NCBI GenBank assembly: GCA_030425205.1
Contig: JAUIAP010000004.1
Span: 124,001-188,000 of the forward strand
From: Anaerolineae bacterium
Lineage (GTDB): Bacteria; Chloroflexota; Anaerolineae; Promineifilales; Promineifilaceae
Direction of reading: 5' to 3'
Length of the DNA stretch: 64,000 bases
In this document: positions 9,145-18,574 of the stretch, one piece after another
Layout: each line of letters begins with the position of its first letter
Position numbering within the stretch: position 1 is the stretch's first letter
Notes under the pieces: model-generated
What the model saw: the letters and a program-made list of their open reading frames with translations, nothing else
Told to the model about the DNA's origin: nothing
Database searches by the model: none
Program-made: the position numbers and the translations under genes

Positions 9145-11085
9145 CTAGCTGATTGTTAAATCGTAGTGGACGGTGTAGCCACCCAATGCGGAACGAATCG
9201 CTTGCTCGATGGCGGTCTTGTCCTGACCAGACGCGGCAGTGACATCAATGCGGGCAATGGTGCCAAGTCGCTTGTCACCTTCAGCCACGATGTTTACATC
9301 CTGTACACCAGCAATTTTCTTGATCTCACCTTCGTACACTTCTTGAACCAGTTGACGCGTTAAGGCGGGTTTGAAGATCTTGCCGACAGCGGTCAGTGGA
9401 ATTTCAGGCAACACGGTCACGCTCTTTGGCACAGCCGCACGTTCACCAATGTTCTCCGCTGCAAACGCTTCAAGTTCACTGCTTGTGGCGGACATTCCTG
9501 GTTTTAGCTCGACAAATGCGACTGGCATTTCACCAACACGTGCATCTGGTCGGCCGACTGCGGCCGATAGCGCAACGGCAGGATGTTGCATCAACACTTC
9601 TTCAATGAGCTGTGGATCGATGTTATGACCCCCGCGAATAATTAGCTCTTTCTTGCGTCCCGTTAGCCAGAAATAGCCGTCTTTATCGCGTCGCCCCGTG
9701 TCACCCGTGTTGAGCCACTTGCCTTTACCATCACCAGTTTCAACAAATGCGCCTTGATTGTAGAAATCGTCATTGTAGCCAGCAAAAACATTCGGCCCGC
9801 GCACAATGACCACACCAACTTCGTCATCATCACAGAACCGCTTGAAGCTGCCATCCTCAATGTCTGCAATCGCCATCTCCTGATAAGGCAAGCGATACCC
9901 AATTGAGCCATATTTTGGCACGCCAGCACGTGGATTAACCGAACAGACAGAGGTTCCTTCCGTCAATCCATACCCTTCTAAAATGTTGATGCCTGCATGT
10001 TTTTCAAACTGCTTGGCGAGTTCAACGGGCAGCGGAGCCGCGCCGCAGTTCGCCATTTCAAGTGAGCTAATATCGGCATTGACAGGATGGTTGAGCAACT
10101 CTTTGTAGACGGTGGGGACGGCACCGAACAGATTGATTTTATAGTGATCGACGATCTTCCAGAAGTTTGGAAACGTCCCTTCCCCACGAAAGCCTGATGG
10201 CGTGCCCATGATAATCCCACAGCCATAGACAAAGCTTTGCACACCAATCGCAATTGCGCCAAAGTTGTGGAATAGCGGCAGTCCAAGATAGGTCATCTTG
10301 CCCGGCTCGCCTCCGATTGCGAGACCCGCCGCCCAGCCATCAAACACCTGATTTTCGTGTGTGTGCATGGCGAGCTTTGGCGTGCCTGTTGTCCCACCCG
10401 TATGGAAGTAGGCCGCAATATCGCTGGATTGCGGTTCTGGCACGTTGAGTTTGTTCTTTGGATATCTCTTGACGGTGCTATCAAAGTCGATCACTTTAGC
10501 GCGGATATCCTTGGTGCTCATGCTACCCTTGATAATGCGCAGACCGCTGACAATGACCTTCTTGACACCACTCAGGAAGTTGGCGAGATCAATGGTGATA
10601 ATCGTTTGCAGGGTGGGAACGTCGTTAACGATGCTCGAAACCTGCTCCCAGACATTGGTTTTTGGGAAGTTGCCAATCGTCACCAGCACCTTTGTCTTGG
10701 CCGCGTTCATGATTTCGGCCATCACGTGTGGTTCAAGAAGTGGGTTAATTGGATTCGAGATACCGACTGCTTCTGAGCCAAAAAGCGTAAAATAGGTTTG
10801 CGGAACGTTTGGCAGAATGTAGCTAACCACATCGTTGCGACCGACACCCAGATCATGCAACATGTTGGCTGTTTGGTTGATCATGCCCAGAAAGTCAGTG
10901 TAGGTGTACATCACCGCATTTTCATACTCAGTTGCCTGAAGAAAAAATCCGAGTGCTGTTTGATTGGGAAATGCTTGGGCAGACCGCTTGATGGCGGCAT
11001 AGGTGCTGGTTGGTAAGTTGCGTTCTTCTAATGGAATTTGCTCCATCTCTTGAATATCTGCGAGGGTTGCTACAGCTTTAGGCAT
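9145..11085 (-). CDS. AMP-forming acyl-CoA synthetase
   Basis: A 646-residue member of the ANL adenylate-forming superfamily that activates a carboxylic acid to acyl-AMP and then acyl-CoA. Motifs in order: P-loop-like YFHTGGTTGTPKLAMHT (near 215), GYGLTEGTS (near 365), TGDTGRRDKDGYFWLTGR (near 460), hinge plus RGGHNIDP, and catalytic Lys in LTAVGKIFKP (near 570). About 60 extra C-terminal residues form a small domain with two beta-strand-like stretches. This architecture fits the fatty-acyl-CoA synthetases of the PRK07529 type better than PaaK (about 430 residues), so I do not assign it to phenylacetate. The chosen ATG at 11085 follows GGAGAAG; an ATG at 11145 would add 20 residues without a ribosome site. 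Confidence 0.88.
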   Translation of the reverse strand: MPKAVATLADIQEMEQIPLEERNLPTSTYAAIKRSAQAFPNQTALGFFLQATEYENAVMYTYTDFLGMINQTANMLHDLGVGRNDVVSYILPNVPQTYFTLFGSEAVGISNPINPLLEPHVMAEIMNAAKTKVLVTIGNFPKTNVWEQVSSIVNDVPTLQTIITIDLANFLSGVKKVIVSGLRIIKGSMSTKDIRAKVIDFDSTVKRYPKNKLNVPEPQSSDIAAYFHTGGTTGTPKLAMHTHENQVFDGWAAGLAIGGEPGKMTYLGLPLFHNFGAIAIGVQSFVYGCGIIMGTPSGFRGEGTFPNFWKIVDHYKINLFGAVPTVYKELLNHPVNADISSLEMANCGAAPLPVELAKQFEKHAGINILEGYGLTEGTSVCSVNPRAGVPKYGSIGYRLPYQEMAIADIEDGSFKRFCDDDEVGVVIVRGPNVFAGYNDDFYNQGAFVETGDGKGKWLNTGDTGRRDKDGYFWLTGRKKELIIRGGHNIDPQLIEEVLMQHPAVALSAAVGRPDARVGEMPVAFVELKPGMSATSSELEAFAAENIGERAAVPKSVTVLPEIPLTAVGKIFKPALTRQLVQEVYEGEIKKIAGVQDVNIVAEGDKRLGTIARIDVTAASGQDKTAIEQAIRSALGGYTVHYDLTIS

Positions 11086-11304
11086 CGTTCTTCTCCATTC
11101 AACAATTGGGGTGTACGCGGTGCGTATGATATCGAGTTGATGCATTATCCCAATATCTTTCGATTTTTACCACTATGCTAAGATATAGGTCGTGTGCCGT
11201 CGTTTCGCGCAAATTTTTCACACAATAGGTTGGTAATAACTCACAAAATTGATTAAAGTACGCGCAATGGAGCCGCGCAGAATGTGCGGTGCGAGGATTG
11301 GGTT

Positions 11305-13989
11305 ATGGTCAAAAAAATTCATCGACTCTGCTTTTTATTGTTGCCATTGTGCCTGATGTTGGCAGTTATTTGGTTGTTGCCTGTTTCGGCCGATTCCTCA
11401 CAACAACGTGCGCAAGCAAACCTGAACACCCCGACCTTTCAAATCAACACCGCACCCGTCATAACCGATGTGAAATCATTTGGCATCAACATTGGCGCAC
11501 ATGACCGCTACGGCGCATCGCAAATTCTCAAGAATATCATCATCAATCCCGGCCTTGAAGCGGGCGAATTTCAGATGATTTTCATCGCCAAAGAAGGTCC
11601 CACGGTTAATTCTGTCAAAGCGGACAACATCAAGCAAACGTGGGAAATCACAGAGGTGATCACAAACGGTCAACCAGTTGGCTTTTGGGACAATGCGACC
11701 TATCGAGTCATTTTGGGGGAAACGATGGGGGCAACAGGGCGCGTCGTTAGTTTCACGCATGAGAACCAACGACAGACGTTCCATCTCTCACCGACCATTC
11801 CCGTCTCAGGCGATGTCGTCGTTGTGTCACGGCAAATTACCGACACAATCGGCGGATGCTGTCGCTATACATCCTACGTGCCAGATACCAATGAACGACG
11901 GCCGGGATCATTGGGGAACCAGTCGTTGCGTGCAACGCAACCCATTACACCAAACTGGTACAGTTATAGCTACTATATGGACTCTTATGGCAATCCCTAT
12001 TCTGATCTCACGGCAGGGAAACTGCTGCACCTGCATGGTGAATGGCTTCTAACCTTTTGGGCAAAACCGCAATTCGTGGGCAAGCGGTTGACCGTGCGGC
12101 TTCATCGTGCCGGGTTGGACAATATTCTCGTTCAACAGACGATCACGCTGACGAATGAAAACTGGACAAAAATTAGCATTCCGATTTCATTGACCGATTC
12201 GGCCGATTCTCTCTCTGACCCTGCCACAACGCTTATGCTGTCCATGAATTCCGCAGGAGGCGCGGGAGATTTTTGGCTCGACGACCTCTCGTTTGCACGA
12301 GTCGGGGAAACAAATCCGACCGTCTTTTCTGATCGCTTTGTCAACTATCTTAAAGAACTGCAACCGGGTATCGTGCGCAACTGGGGCGATCGCCAATTGG
12401 GCAGCACGCTTGACAATCAACTTGCCCCAATTGATGGACGCAAAACGCAGGGCTGGAAGCCAACCGAAAGCGGCGCACACTATTTTCATTTTTCGCTGGG
12501 CGAGTTTCTTGCGCTGGCACGCGAGGTCGAGGCGGAGCCATGGTATGTGATTCCACCAACGTTTACAGATCAAGAGATGACCGATCTGGCCGCCTATCTG
12601 GCCGCACCCTATGAAAGCGGTCATCCATACGCCGAGCTGCGAGCCACACACGGTCAAACGGCAACATGGACATCCGTTTTTCCAACAATTCATCTTGAAT
12701 TTGGCAATGAAATGTGGGGGGATGGCTGGGGCAATGACCCATTTCAAGGGGCAACGGTAAGCGGTGGTATCAACGTGGGTAAACTCGCCAGCACGCGCTT
12801 TGCTGCCTTTGATGCAACGGCGTTTTCAACCGCCAACATCAACCGAATCATCGGTGGACAAACACGCTATCCAGTGGGCAATCAGCGTATTGAGGCCAAT
12901 AGCGATGCGCATGACATGCTGGCTCTGTCCCCCTACTTTGGGCAGATTGGTGAAGACGACAGTTCGGCCGAAACGTATTATCCCCTGTTCGCTGACGCGA
13001 TCTATCAAACAACCGTTGCGGACAACAAGTCGATGCTCATGACGCTGCAACTTCTAGAGCAACGCCCGACCAAACCCGCCATCTATGAGATAAATTTCCA
13101 CACAACCAAAAGTGATGCAACTGTTGATGAGCGCAATCAGTTCGTTGCTGGCATGGGAGGCGGGCTTGCGCTTCCATTACATATGCTGACTTACCTACGC
13201 GATTTTGGAATTCGAGAACAGGTTGCCTATTCGATGCTGCAATACTCATTCCGAGTTGAAGATTTGACCGATGATCCATCGCGCACACCTGCATGGTTTG
13301 AACATCGTGCATACGATAGTACATTCAACGACCCGGTCGCTGCATCACGTCTCAATGAGGTGCGGCAATACGTGCGAGTCTGGGGGATGCTGCGTGATTT
13401 AGAAGCAACAGGGCGCAAACGGCCGACGTGGCTTGGACTAGAACTAATCAATCCGCATCTAAGTGGAGACATGATTCAGGTTGTCGGTCAAAATATCCCC
13501 ACCGTCACTGTTCCAGCCATCAATGGATTGACAACACCCATCGAATTACCGCTTGTGCAGGGATTCGCGTTTAAAGATGATGAAACGGTTTCAATGCTGC
13601 TGTTTAATCTCAGCCTGACCGAAACGATCACGGTCGATCTCAATCTGCCCGCCCCAGCAACACGCAGCACGGTTGATCTGCACGTCCTGTCAAGCGACTT
13701 TATCACGTCGAATAATGAGCTAGCCGAAGATGTGCAGATCGAAACTGTTTCATTGCTGGTTGATGCGGATACGACCGTCACACTTGCGCCCCATTCGATG
13801 GCTGGGTTTGCGTATATTTCGGCCGAAATTCCCACCGCCATCTCGATTCAAGAAAACCAACTTACCTCAAACGGACTATTTCTCCCTATCACCCTCATCC
13901 TTGTGCTGCTCTGTGCGGTTAGCGTGAAAACGCTCGTAACAAACCGTCGTGTTCAGCTACAATCCCAAAACCATTCACACCACCTATGA
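11305..13989 (+). CDS. Secreted, membrane-anchored glycoside hydrolase-like protein (clan GH-A/GH51-like)
   Basis: An 894-residue extracellular protein. It has a signal peptide (residues 1-28, ending near VSADS), a beta-sandwich carbohydrate-binding-like region (about 160-330, with FWLDDLSFARVGE) and a long TIM-barrel-like part. HLEFGNEMWGDGW (near 463) has the Asn-Glu pair of clan GH-A acid/base residues, and PAIYEINFHTT (near 593) offers a nucleophile Glu about 125 residues later, as in alpha-L-arabinofuranosidases. A Leu-rich C-terminal beta domain follows. One membrane segment (FLPITLILVLLCAVSVKT) and a basic tail close the chain, so it is tethered to the cell surface. The family assignment is by motif only. 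The stop overlaps the next gene's start (ATGA). Confidence 0.7.
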   Translation: MVKKIHRLCFLLLPLCLMLAVIWLLPVSADSSQQRAQANLNTPTFQINTAPVITDVKSFGINIGAHDRYGASQILKNIIINPGLEAGEFQMIFIAKEGPTVNSVKADNIKQTWEITEVITNGQPVGFWDNATYRVILGETMGATGRVVSFTHENQRQTFHLSPTIPVSGDVVVVSRQITDTIGGCCRYTSYVPDTNERRPGSLGNQSLRATQPITPNWYSYSYYMDSYGNPYSDLTAGKLLHLHGEWLLTFWAKPQFVGKRLTVRLHRAGLDNILVQQTITLTNENWTKISIPISLTDSADSLSDPATTLMLSMNSAGGAGDFWLDDLSFARVGETNPTVFSDRFVNYLKELQPGIVRNWGDRQLGSTLDNQLAPIDGRKTQGWKPTESGAHYFHFSLGEFLALAREVEAEPWYVIPPTFTDQEMTDLAAYLAAPYESGHPYAELRATHGQTATWTSVFPTIHLEFGNEMWGDGWGNDPFQGATVSGGINVGKLASTRFAAFDATAFSTANINRIIGGQTRYPVGNQRIEANSDAHDMLALSPYFGQIGEDDSSAETYYPLFADAIYQTTVADNKSMLMTLQLLEQRPTKPAIYEINFHTTKSDATVDERNQFVAGMGGGLALPLHMLTYLRDFGIREQVAYSMLQYSFRVEDLTDDPSRTPAWFEHRAYDSTFNDPVAASRLNEVRQYVRVWGMLRDLEATGRKRPTWLGLELINPHLSGDMIQVVGQNIPTVTVPAINGLTTPIELPLVQGFAFKDDETVSMLLFNLSLTETITVDLNLPAPATRSTVDLHVLSSDFITSNNELAEDVQIETVSLLVDADTTVTLAPHSMAGFAYISAEIPTAISIQENQLTSNGLFLPITLILVLLCAVSVKTLVTNRRVQLQSQNHSHHL

Positions 13990-15227
13990 CATACACACTC
14001 ATCCGCAACACAACTTTAATCGACGGCAATGGCGGCAAACCGCTATCAAACGCTGCAATCCTCATTCAAGACAACAAAATCGTAGCCGTTGGCAGCGAGC
14101 AGGAGATAAAGCTCCCCAATGCCACCATCAAGCAAATCGACGCAAAGGGGGGCACATTGCTGCCCGGTCTCATCGACACCCACGTGCACCTCATGTTGCA
14201 GGAAATCAACCCGCTTGCAATGCTGCAAATGCCCTATTCACTCTCCTACTACAAATCAACACACTATATGGCAGCGACAATTAACGCTGGGATCACAAGT
14301 GTGCGCGATGCGGGCGGGGCAGATTTGGGCATGAAGCAGGCGGTCGAGCAGGGCATTGTTGTCGGGCCGCGCATGCAAATCAGTATCACAGCACTTTCCA
14401 TCACGGGCGGGCATGGAGACGGACTGATGCCAAGCGGCGTTAATTTGAGCTTTTTTCCAACAACACCGGGTCGCCCGTCCAATATCTGCGACGGCGTTGA
14501 CGGTGTGCGGCTCAAGGTGCGCGAGATCTTACGAGCTGGCGCAGAAATCATCAAAATCTGTTCAACAGGCGGGGTACTGTCGCCCACCGATCATCCTGAA
14601 TTCACCCAATTCTCGCCCGAAGAACTTGACGTGATTGTGCGTGAGGCAGCCTATCGCAAAGGGGTGAAGGTGATGAGTCACGCACAGGGGATCGACGGTA
14701 TCCGCAACGCGGTTGAGGCAGGCGTTCACTCGATTGAACACGCGATCTATCTCGATGAGCCGCTTTGTGAATTGATGATCGAACGCGGCACCTATGTTGT
14801 GCCAACACTATTGGCTCCGATTTCAGTCTTAGAGCAAGGCAAGGCAAGCGGAATGCCCGACTATGGGATACGCAAATCGGCCGAAGTGATTGAAATCCAT
14901 CGTGAAAGTATCGCCCTTGCCCACAAAATGGGGGTCAACATTGCGATGGGAACGGACGCTGGCGTGATGCCGCACGGCACAAATTTGCGCGAATTAGGGC
15001 TGATGGCGGGCATTGGCATGTCACCGATGGAAACGATTATGGCCGCCACAAAGACGGCCGCCAACTGTCTCGGCTGGCAAGATCGCGTCGGTACGCTTGA
15101 AGCGGGAAAATTCGCCGATCTGATTATCAGTCGGATCGATCCGCTCACAAATCTGCGAGGGCTGGAAGACACCGACAATATCCCATTTGTGATGAAAGAT
15201 GGCGCGGTGTTGAAGAATCAACTGTGA
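13986..15227 (+). CDS. Metal-dependent amidohydrolase (imidazolonepropionase/prolidase-like)
   Basis: A 413-residue amidohydrolase-superfamily enzyme with a binuclear metal site. Visible ligands: HVHLML (near 61), a carboxylated-Lys candidate in EIIKICSTGG (near 190), His in VMSHAQG (near 230), His in SIEHAIYLD (near 250) and the catalytic Asp in MGTDAGVMPHG (near 320). The GITSVRDAGG stretch is shared with aryldialkylphosphatase-like and Xaa-Pro dipeptidase-like amidohydrolases. There is no signal peptide, so it acts in the cytoplasm. The start overlaps the stop of the glycosidase-like gene by four bases, a strong sign of coupling. One guess is that it hydrolyses a product imported after surface digestion. 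Confidence 0.88.
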   Translation: MTYTLIRNTTLIDGNGGKPLSNAAILIQDNKIVAVGSEQEIKLPNATIKQIDAKGGTLLPGLIDTHVHLMLQEINPLAMLQMPYSLSYYKSTHYMAATINAGITSVRDAGGADLGMKQAVEQGIVVGPRMQISITALSITGGHGDGLMPSGVNLSFFPTTPGRPSNICDGVDGVRLKVREILRAGAEIIKICSTGGVLSPTDHPEFTQFSPEELDVIVREAAYRKGVKVMSHAQGIDGIRNAVEAGVHSIEHAIYLDEPLCELMIERGTYVVPTLLAPISVLEQGKASGMPDYGIRKSAEVIEIHRESIALAHKMGVNIAMGTDAGVMPHGTNLRELGLMAGIGMSPMETIMAATKTAANCLGWQDRVGTLEAGKFADLIISRIDPLTNLRGLEDTDNIPFVMKDGAVLKNQL

Positions 15228-15269
15228 CACCATCCACTGGGCAATAGATGGGCATGATTTAGAGGCAAC

Positions 15270-15854
15270 TCATTCGATTCCGCTCAGATAGGGACGCAAC
15301 TCGGCATCGGGAATCGTTTCACCTGTGCGGAAGGCGAGTGCCTTGCGGCGAAGTGGATTAAAAAAGTAGGTCAGGTGCAGGAGTACACCCCACTGGTCAT
15401 CTATTTCTATTGAGGTGATTTGAAAGCCTGCTTTTAGTTTGGGGACGAGCACCGCATTGTTGCTGGCAACATGACGACTAAAGATGCGCTGGTAACCGCG
15501 TTCTCGCACCATCTCAATCACAATTGGCAGTAATGCGGTGTAAATTCCCTTGTTCTGGTGCTCGGGCAGAATCCCTGTGTTTGTCATATAGAAACGTCCA
15601 AATGGATATTGTTCCCCGACATGCCAACCGATAAATTCCCGTTGCCGATGATAAAGTCCAATGTGAATGCGTTCTCGGTCACGAAAAACCGCATCCTGCT
15701 GTTGCATCAGGGTTAGCTCTTCAACTGACAATGCATCACGTACACGAAAGTCAAGCGTGTCCTGAAAAACGATCGGCCGATAACGCATAAACAACGGCTC
15801 AAACTCCGTTGGCTTCATCTCTCGAAAATAGTATTCACCGATAAGCTGTTGCAT
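15270..15854 (-). CDS. GNAT-like acetyltransferase-family protein
   Basis: A 194-residue protein whose middle matches the GNAT fold. Beta-strand 4 region MTNTGILPEHQNKGIYTALL (near 105-125) contains a Q/RxxGxG/A-type acetyl-CoA pyrophosphate loop in degenerate form (QNKGIY). HVASNNAVLVPKLKAGF (near 150) is the usual N-x-A-x-x-x-Y/L-x-K-x-GF motif of motif B. The acceptor is unknown. It stands alone on the minus strand between the amidohydrolase and HMG-CoA lyase. The ribosome site is weak (GAGAAGGGCATCCA). Confidence 0.75.
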   Translation of the reverse strand: MQQLIGEYYFREMKPTEFEPLFMRYRPIVFQDTLDFRVRDALSVEELTLMQQQDAVFRDRERIHIGLYHRQREFIGWHVGEQYPFGRFYMTNTGILPEHQNKGIYTALLPIVIEMVRERGYQRIFSRHVASNNAVLVPKLKAGFQITSIEIDDQWGVLLHLTYFFNPLRRKALAFRTGETIPDAELRPYLSGIE

Positions 15855-15904
15855 TGGATGCCCTTCTCGCTGTCAAGTCTTGTTACAGAAGATGTGGATT
15901 ATCA

Positions 15905-15938
15905 ATGGGTACATCGGCAAATCAGTTGCCATACCCAT
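15905..15938. other. Nested inverted repeat in divergent promoter region
   Basis: ATGGGTA (15905-15911) pairs with TACCCAT (15932-15938), and inside it GGCAA (15916-15920) pairs with TTGCC (15926-15930). It lies between the divergent GNAT and HMG-CoA lyase genes and has no T-run, so it could be a regulator site rather than a terminator. The function is not known. Confidence 0.4.
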
Positions 15939-16073
15939 GACCAAAGTGTACCAGTATTTCAATCGAACATCTGAACGCTAACTTACCCACTTCTCAACAT
16001 AACACGTTAAGCAAAACACGCTCTTTTTTCGCAATTTCAGTTTGAAATTAACACCTTTTTGGCGATAGTCGTG

Positions 16074-16085
16074 TACAATTGGCGC
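16074..16085 (+). promoter_or_regulatory. Candidate -10 box giving a leaderless HMG-CoA lyase mRNA
   Basis: TACAAT at 16074-16079 lies six bases before the ATG at 16086, and no ribosome site is visible. Transcription would start at or next to the ATG. The -35 region is not convincing. Confidence 0.4.
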
Positions 16086-17006
16086 ATGTCCCATTTATTT
16101 TCTGATACGATCCACATTGTTGAAGTTGGTCTGCGTGACGGCTTTCAAAATCAACCGACGCTCGTTGCGACGGAGGATAAGCTGCAAATGTTGGCTATGC
16201 TGGTAGATGCTGGCTTTGATACTATTGAAACTGGCAGCTTTGTGCGTCCCGATCTCGTTCCGCAGATGGCAGATTCGGCCGAAATTCTCAGAAACTCGCT
16301 CCACTATCCAATCAACAACATTTCGCTCATCATCAATGAAAAGGGGTACGACCGCGCCTATGCTGCGGGTTCACGCTCGATGGCAAGTGTCGTAATGGTC
16401 AGCGAGACGATGAGCCAACAAAACAGCCGTATGTCCGTCGCCAAGTCGATCCAAATTGCCCAACGCTTGGCCGTTCGTGCCGCACGAGATGGCGTGCGAA
16501 TGCGCATCTACATTTCAACCGCGTGGGTCTGCCCCTACGAAGGTCAAATTGCACCAGAACAGGTTTTGCGCGTCGCCGATAAGCTCATCGCGCTCGATCC
16601 AGCAGAACTCGTGCTCTCAGACACAATCGGCCACGCCCATCCAATGCAGGTCGCCAAATTGATCGAAATGATCGCACGCCGCATCGACATGGAACGCATC
16701 TCCGCACATTTTCATGACACTCAAGCGCTCGGTCTCGCAAACGCTTATGCCGCAATTGACAGCGGTGTACGAACACTAGACGCAAGTTTTGGTGGGCTGG
16801 GCGGCTGTCCCTTTGCACCCGGCGCAAAAGGCAACCTTGCAACAGAAGACCTCGTTTTCTTAGCGCATAAAATGGGCTTTGAAACTGGAATCGACTTGGG
16901 AAGATTATTGGATGTGGTCGCATTTACAGAGAGCGTCATGGACCGTCCGCTTGGCGGGCGCACCCGCGACCAATGTGAGGAAGCGATCGCCTGTGCGATT
17001 GTTTGA
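16086..17006 (+). CDS. mvaB: Hydroxymethylglutaryl-CoA lyase
   Basis: A 306-residue TIM-barrel lyase of the HMGL family that cleaves HMG-CoA to acetoacetate and acetyl-CoA, the last step of leucine breakdown. Evidence: EVGLRDGFQNQ near the N-terminus (metal-binding Asp and catalytic Arg), ETGSFVRPDLVPQMAD (near 48), HFHDTQALG with metal His residues (near 213), and GLGGCPFAPGAKGNLATEDL (near 240) with the catalytic Cys of the HMG-CoA lyase signature. Homocitrate and isopropylmalate synthases lack this combination. The ATG at 16086 is preferred over 16059 because a -10 box sits just upstream and homology starts there. A thioesterase gene follows on the same strand. Confidence 0.93.
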   Translation: MSHLFSDTIHIVEVGLRDGFQNQPTLVATEDKLQMLAMLVDAGFDTIETGSFVRPDLVPQMADSAEILRNSLHYPINNISLIINEKGYDRAYAAGSRSMASVVMVSETMSQQNSRMSVAKSIQIAQRLAVRAARDGVRMRIYISTAWVCPYEGQIAPEQVLRVADKLIALDPAELVLSDTIGHAHPMQVAKLIEMIARRIDMERISAHFHDTQALGLANAYAAIDSGVRTLDASFGGLGGCPFAPGAKGNLATEDLVFLAHKMGFETGIDLGRLLDVVAFTESVMDRPLGGRTRDQCEEAIACAIV

Positions 17007-17087
17007 TCGTCTGGTCGCTTAAAATACGATGGCGCACGTATACTGAACGTGTCTCTGGTCATCGCGAAACAAGCCGCAATTCTCTAT

Positions 17088-17516
17088 ATGCAAGCCACGA
17101 GTTTTCCCTATCAATACCCCGTTAAAGTCGTATTCCATGATCTCGACGCGATGCGCCACGTCAACAACGTCGTCTATCTGATCTATCTCGAATCTGCCCG
17201 TATCGAATTTCTCAACCAGATGCTCGGATTAGAGACAGTGGAAAGTGCCCCCGTCATTTTGGGTGATATGTATGTGCGTTACCATTCGCCAGCGGTCTAT
17301 CCTGAAGAGCTAATCGTCGGTTTGGGCATCTCGCGCTTTGGTACAAAGTCATTCGACATCGTCTACCAAATCGACGCAGAAACGGATGGGCGCACCATCC
17401 TGACCGCCAAAACGACGCTTGTCACGTTCGATTATGACCAACAGCGGACGATTCCGATTCCCGCCCCATTTCGCGCGACTGTTGAGGCGTTTCAACAGGG
17501 GTGGCATTTTGATTGA
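17088..17516 (+). CDS. Acyl-CoA thioesterase, 4HBT hot-dog fold
   Basis: A 142-residue hot-dog protein. FHDLDAMRHVNNVVYLIYLE (near 15-34) is the 4-hydroxybenzoyl-CoA thioesterase signature, with the catalytic Asp and the His-Val-Asn motif. MYVRYHSPAVYPEELIVG is the usual second strand pair. The family hydrolyses aromatic or acyl-CoA thioesters; the substrate here is unknown. An in-frame GTG at 17049 would add 13 residues, but the ATG at 17088 sits just before the conserved start of the fold. The last ~95 bases overlap, on the opposite strand, the 3' end of the SRPBCC gene. Confidence 0.87.
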   Translation: MQATSFPYQYPVKVVFHDLDAMRHVNNVVYLIYLESARIEFLNQMLGLETVESAPVILGDMYVRYHSPAVYPEELIVGLGISRFGTKSFDIVYQIDAETDGRTILTAKTTLVTFDYDQQRTIPIPAPFRATVEAFQQGWHFD

Positions 17517-17988
17517 GCAATTGTTGTCTGCGCTGTAGTTCCCGCCGCAAGCTGATCTCCCCTTGCCGCATCGCCCACTCATGGTTCCAGCGAAATAATG
17601 GCTTCAACAAAGGGGAAAGATAGCGTAATAGAGGCTTGTCAGCGCGAATCTTCCAGTCATAGGTGACATCGGCAAATGCGCCATCCTGCACAAACGTCCA
17701 ACGGCCCGTCCCCACAAAATCACCCCATGCTTCCAGTGCAAACCCATGCGGAGGATTTGACTCCGTGACACGGAAAGACCAGTTGAGCGTGTAGGGCAGC
17801 CAACCTTTGGTGTATAAGGCAAATTCCTTGCCTATACCGTTTGCGTCTCCTGCACTTGTCTCGCGCACATGCAAATAGACGGAAGGCCACCAGCGCACTA
17901 GGTCGCTCGCATCACTCAAAATAGTGGCAATCTCTTCAATCGAACTCTGAAAACGCCAATGAGTTGTAAAGTGATATTGGTTTGACAT
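17422..17988 (-). CDS. SRPBCC-superfamily (polyketide cyclase/lipid-binding-like) protein
   Basis: A 188-residue protein of the START/Bet v 1-like SRPBCC fold. The N-terminal HFTTHWRFQSSIEEIATIL, the following LVRWWPSVYLHV and the later GFALEAWGDFVGTGRWTF match ligand-cavity proteins of this group. No catalytic residues are diagnostic, so it may bind a lipid or other hydrophobic molecule. The ATG at 17988 begins the fold; an ATG at 18024 adds 12 unconserved residues. The polar C-terminal tail (about 30 residues) is encoded antisense to the thioesterase gene end, so the tail may be a run-on rather than a selected part. Confidence 0.7.
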   Translation of the reverse strand: MSNQYHFTTHWRFQSSIEEIATILSDASDLVRWWPSVYLHVRETSAGDANGIGKEFALYTKGWLPYTLNWSFRVTESNPPHGFALEAWGDFVGTGRWTFVQDGAFADVTYDWKIRADKPLLRYLSPLLKPLFRWNHEWAMRQGEISLRRELQRRQQLLNQNATPVETPQQSREMGRESESSAVGHNRT

Positions 17989-18121
17989 GATTTTCAACCA
18001 AAAGTGGTGCAGCGTGCGGTACAATTCTGACGATGAAAACGGCCTGATTTTCGGCCGAATCGATCAAAATTATCAAATTGACCACACGAAGCGGAAACTT
18101 GAATCCCGCCACACTATCTGC

Positions 18122-18490
18122 ATGACCTTCCTAACTGAACTCGACACAATTATCGCCACCGCCACCCGCACCTTCTTTGCCATCATCGGCATTTGGGGTG
18201 TCGTTCGCGCTATTCGCGGGCTGGGTGTTGATGGTAACTATCTGGGCGCACTCGCCATCGGAACGATTCTCTACGTCGTCGGACTTGTCTTTGACCTAGT
18301 CCTTTACATCGGCGGTATTCTCCCCGATCGTCCCGGATTGCACTACCTTTACGCCGTTTTTGCCGCACTGCTGATGCCGTTTATCTATGGCAGCGTCGTC
18401 AAGGGAGATGACAGCAACACCGCCCAATGGATTTGGGCGTTTGTAACGGTCTTTCTCTGGGGAATCGCGGTCCGGTTGGCAGGAATCTAA
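18122..18490 (+). CDS. Small four-helix membrane protein of unknown function
   Basis: A 122-residue hydrophobic protein with about four membrane segments (near 12-30, 42-66, 74-92 and 102-120) and short loops. I do not recognise the family. The frame stays open back to 17987, but the upstream part is polar, overlaps the start of the SRPBCC gene on the other strand and is unlikely to be translated; ATG at 18122 starts the hydrophobic part. The ribosome site is poor. It could be a small energy-coupling or holin-like protein, but nothing supports a specific role. Confidence 0.6.
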   Translation: MTFLTELDTIIATATRTFFAIIGIWGVVRAIRGLGVDGNYLGALAIGTILYVVGLVFDLVLYIGGILPDRPGLHYLYAVFAALLMPFIYGSVVKGDDSNTAQWIWAFVTVFLWGIAVRLAGI

Positions 18491-18574
18491 CTCTAATTGG
18501 GATTGCATGGTGCGTCACTTGAAACAACTTCAAGTGACGCACGCCAACTTACAATTCCCGCTGTCCAATAATCC

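Noticed and set aside
9145-11085. Assignment as PaaK phenylacetate-CoA ligase
   Set aside because: About 646 residues with a long C-terminal extension and ordinary fatty-acyl motifs; PaaK is about 430 and it lies 23 kb from the paa genes.
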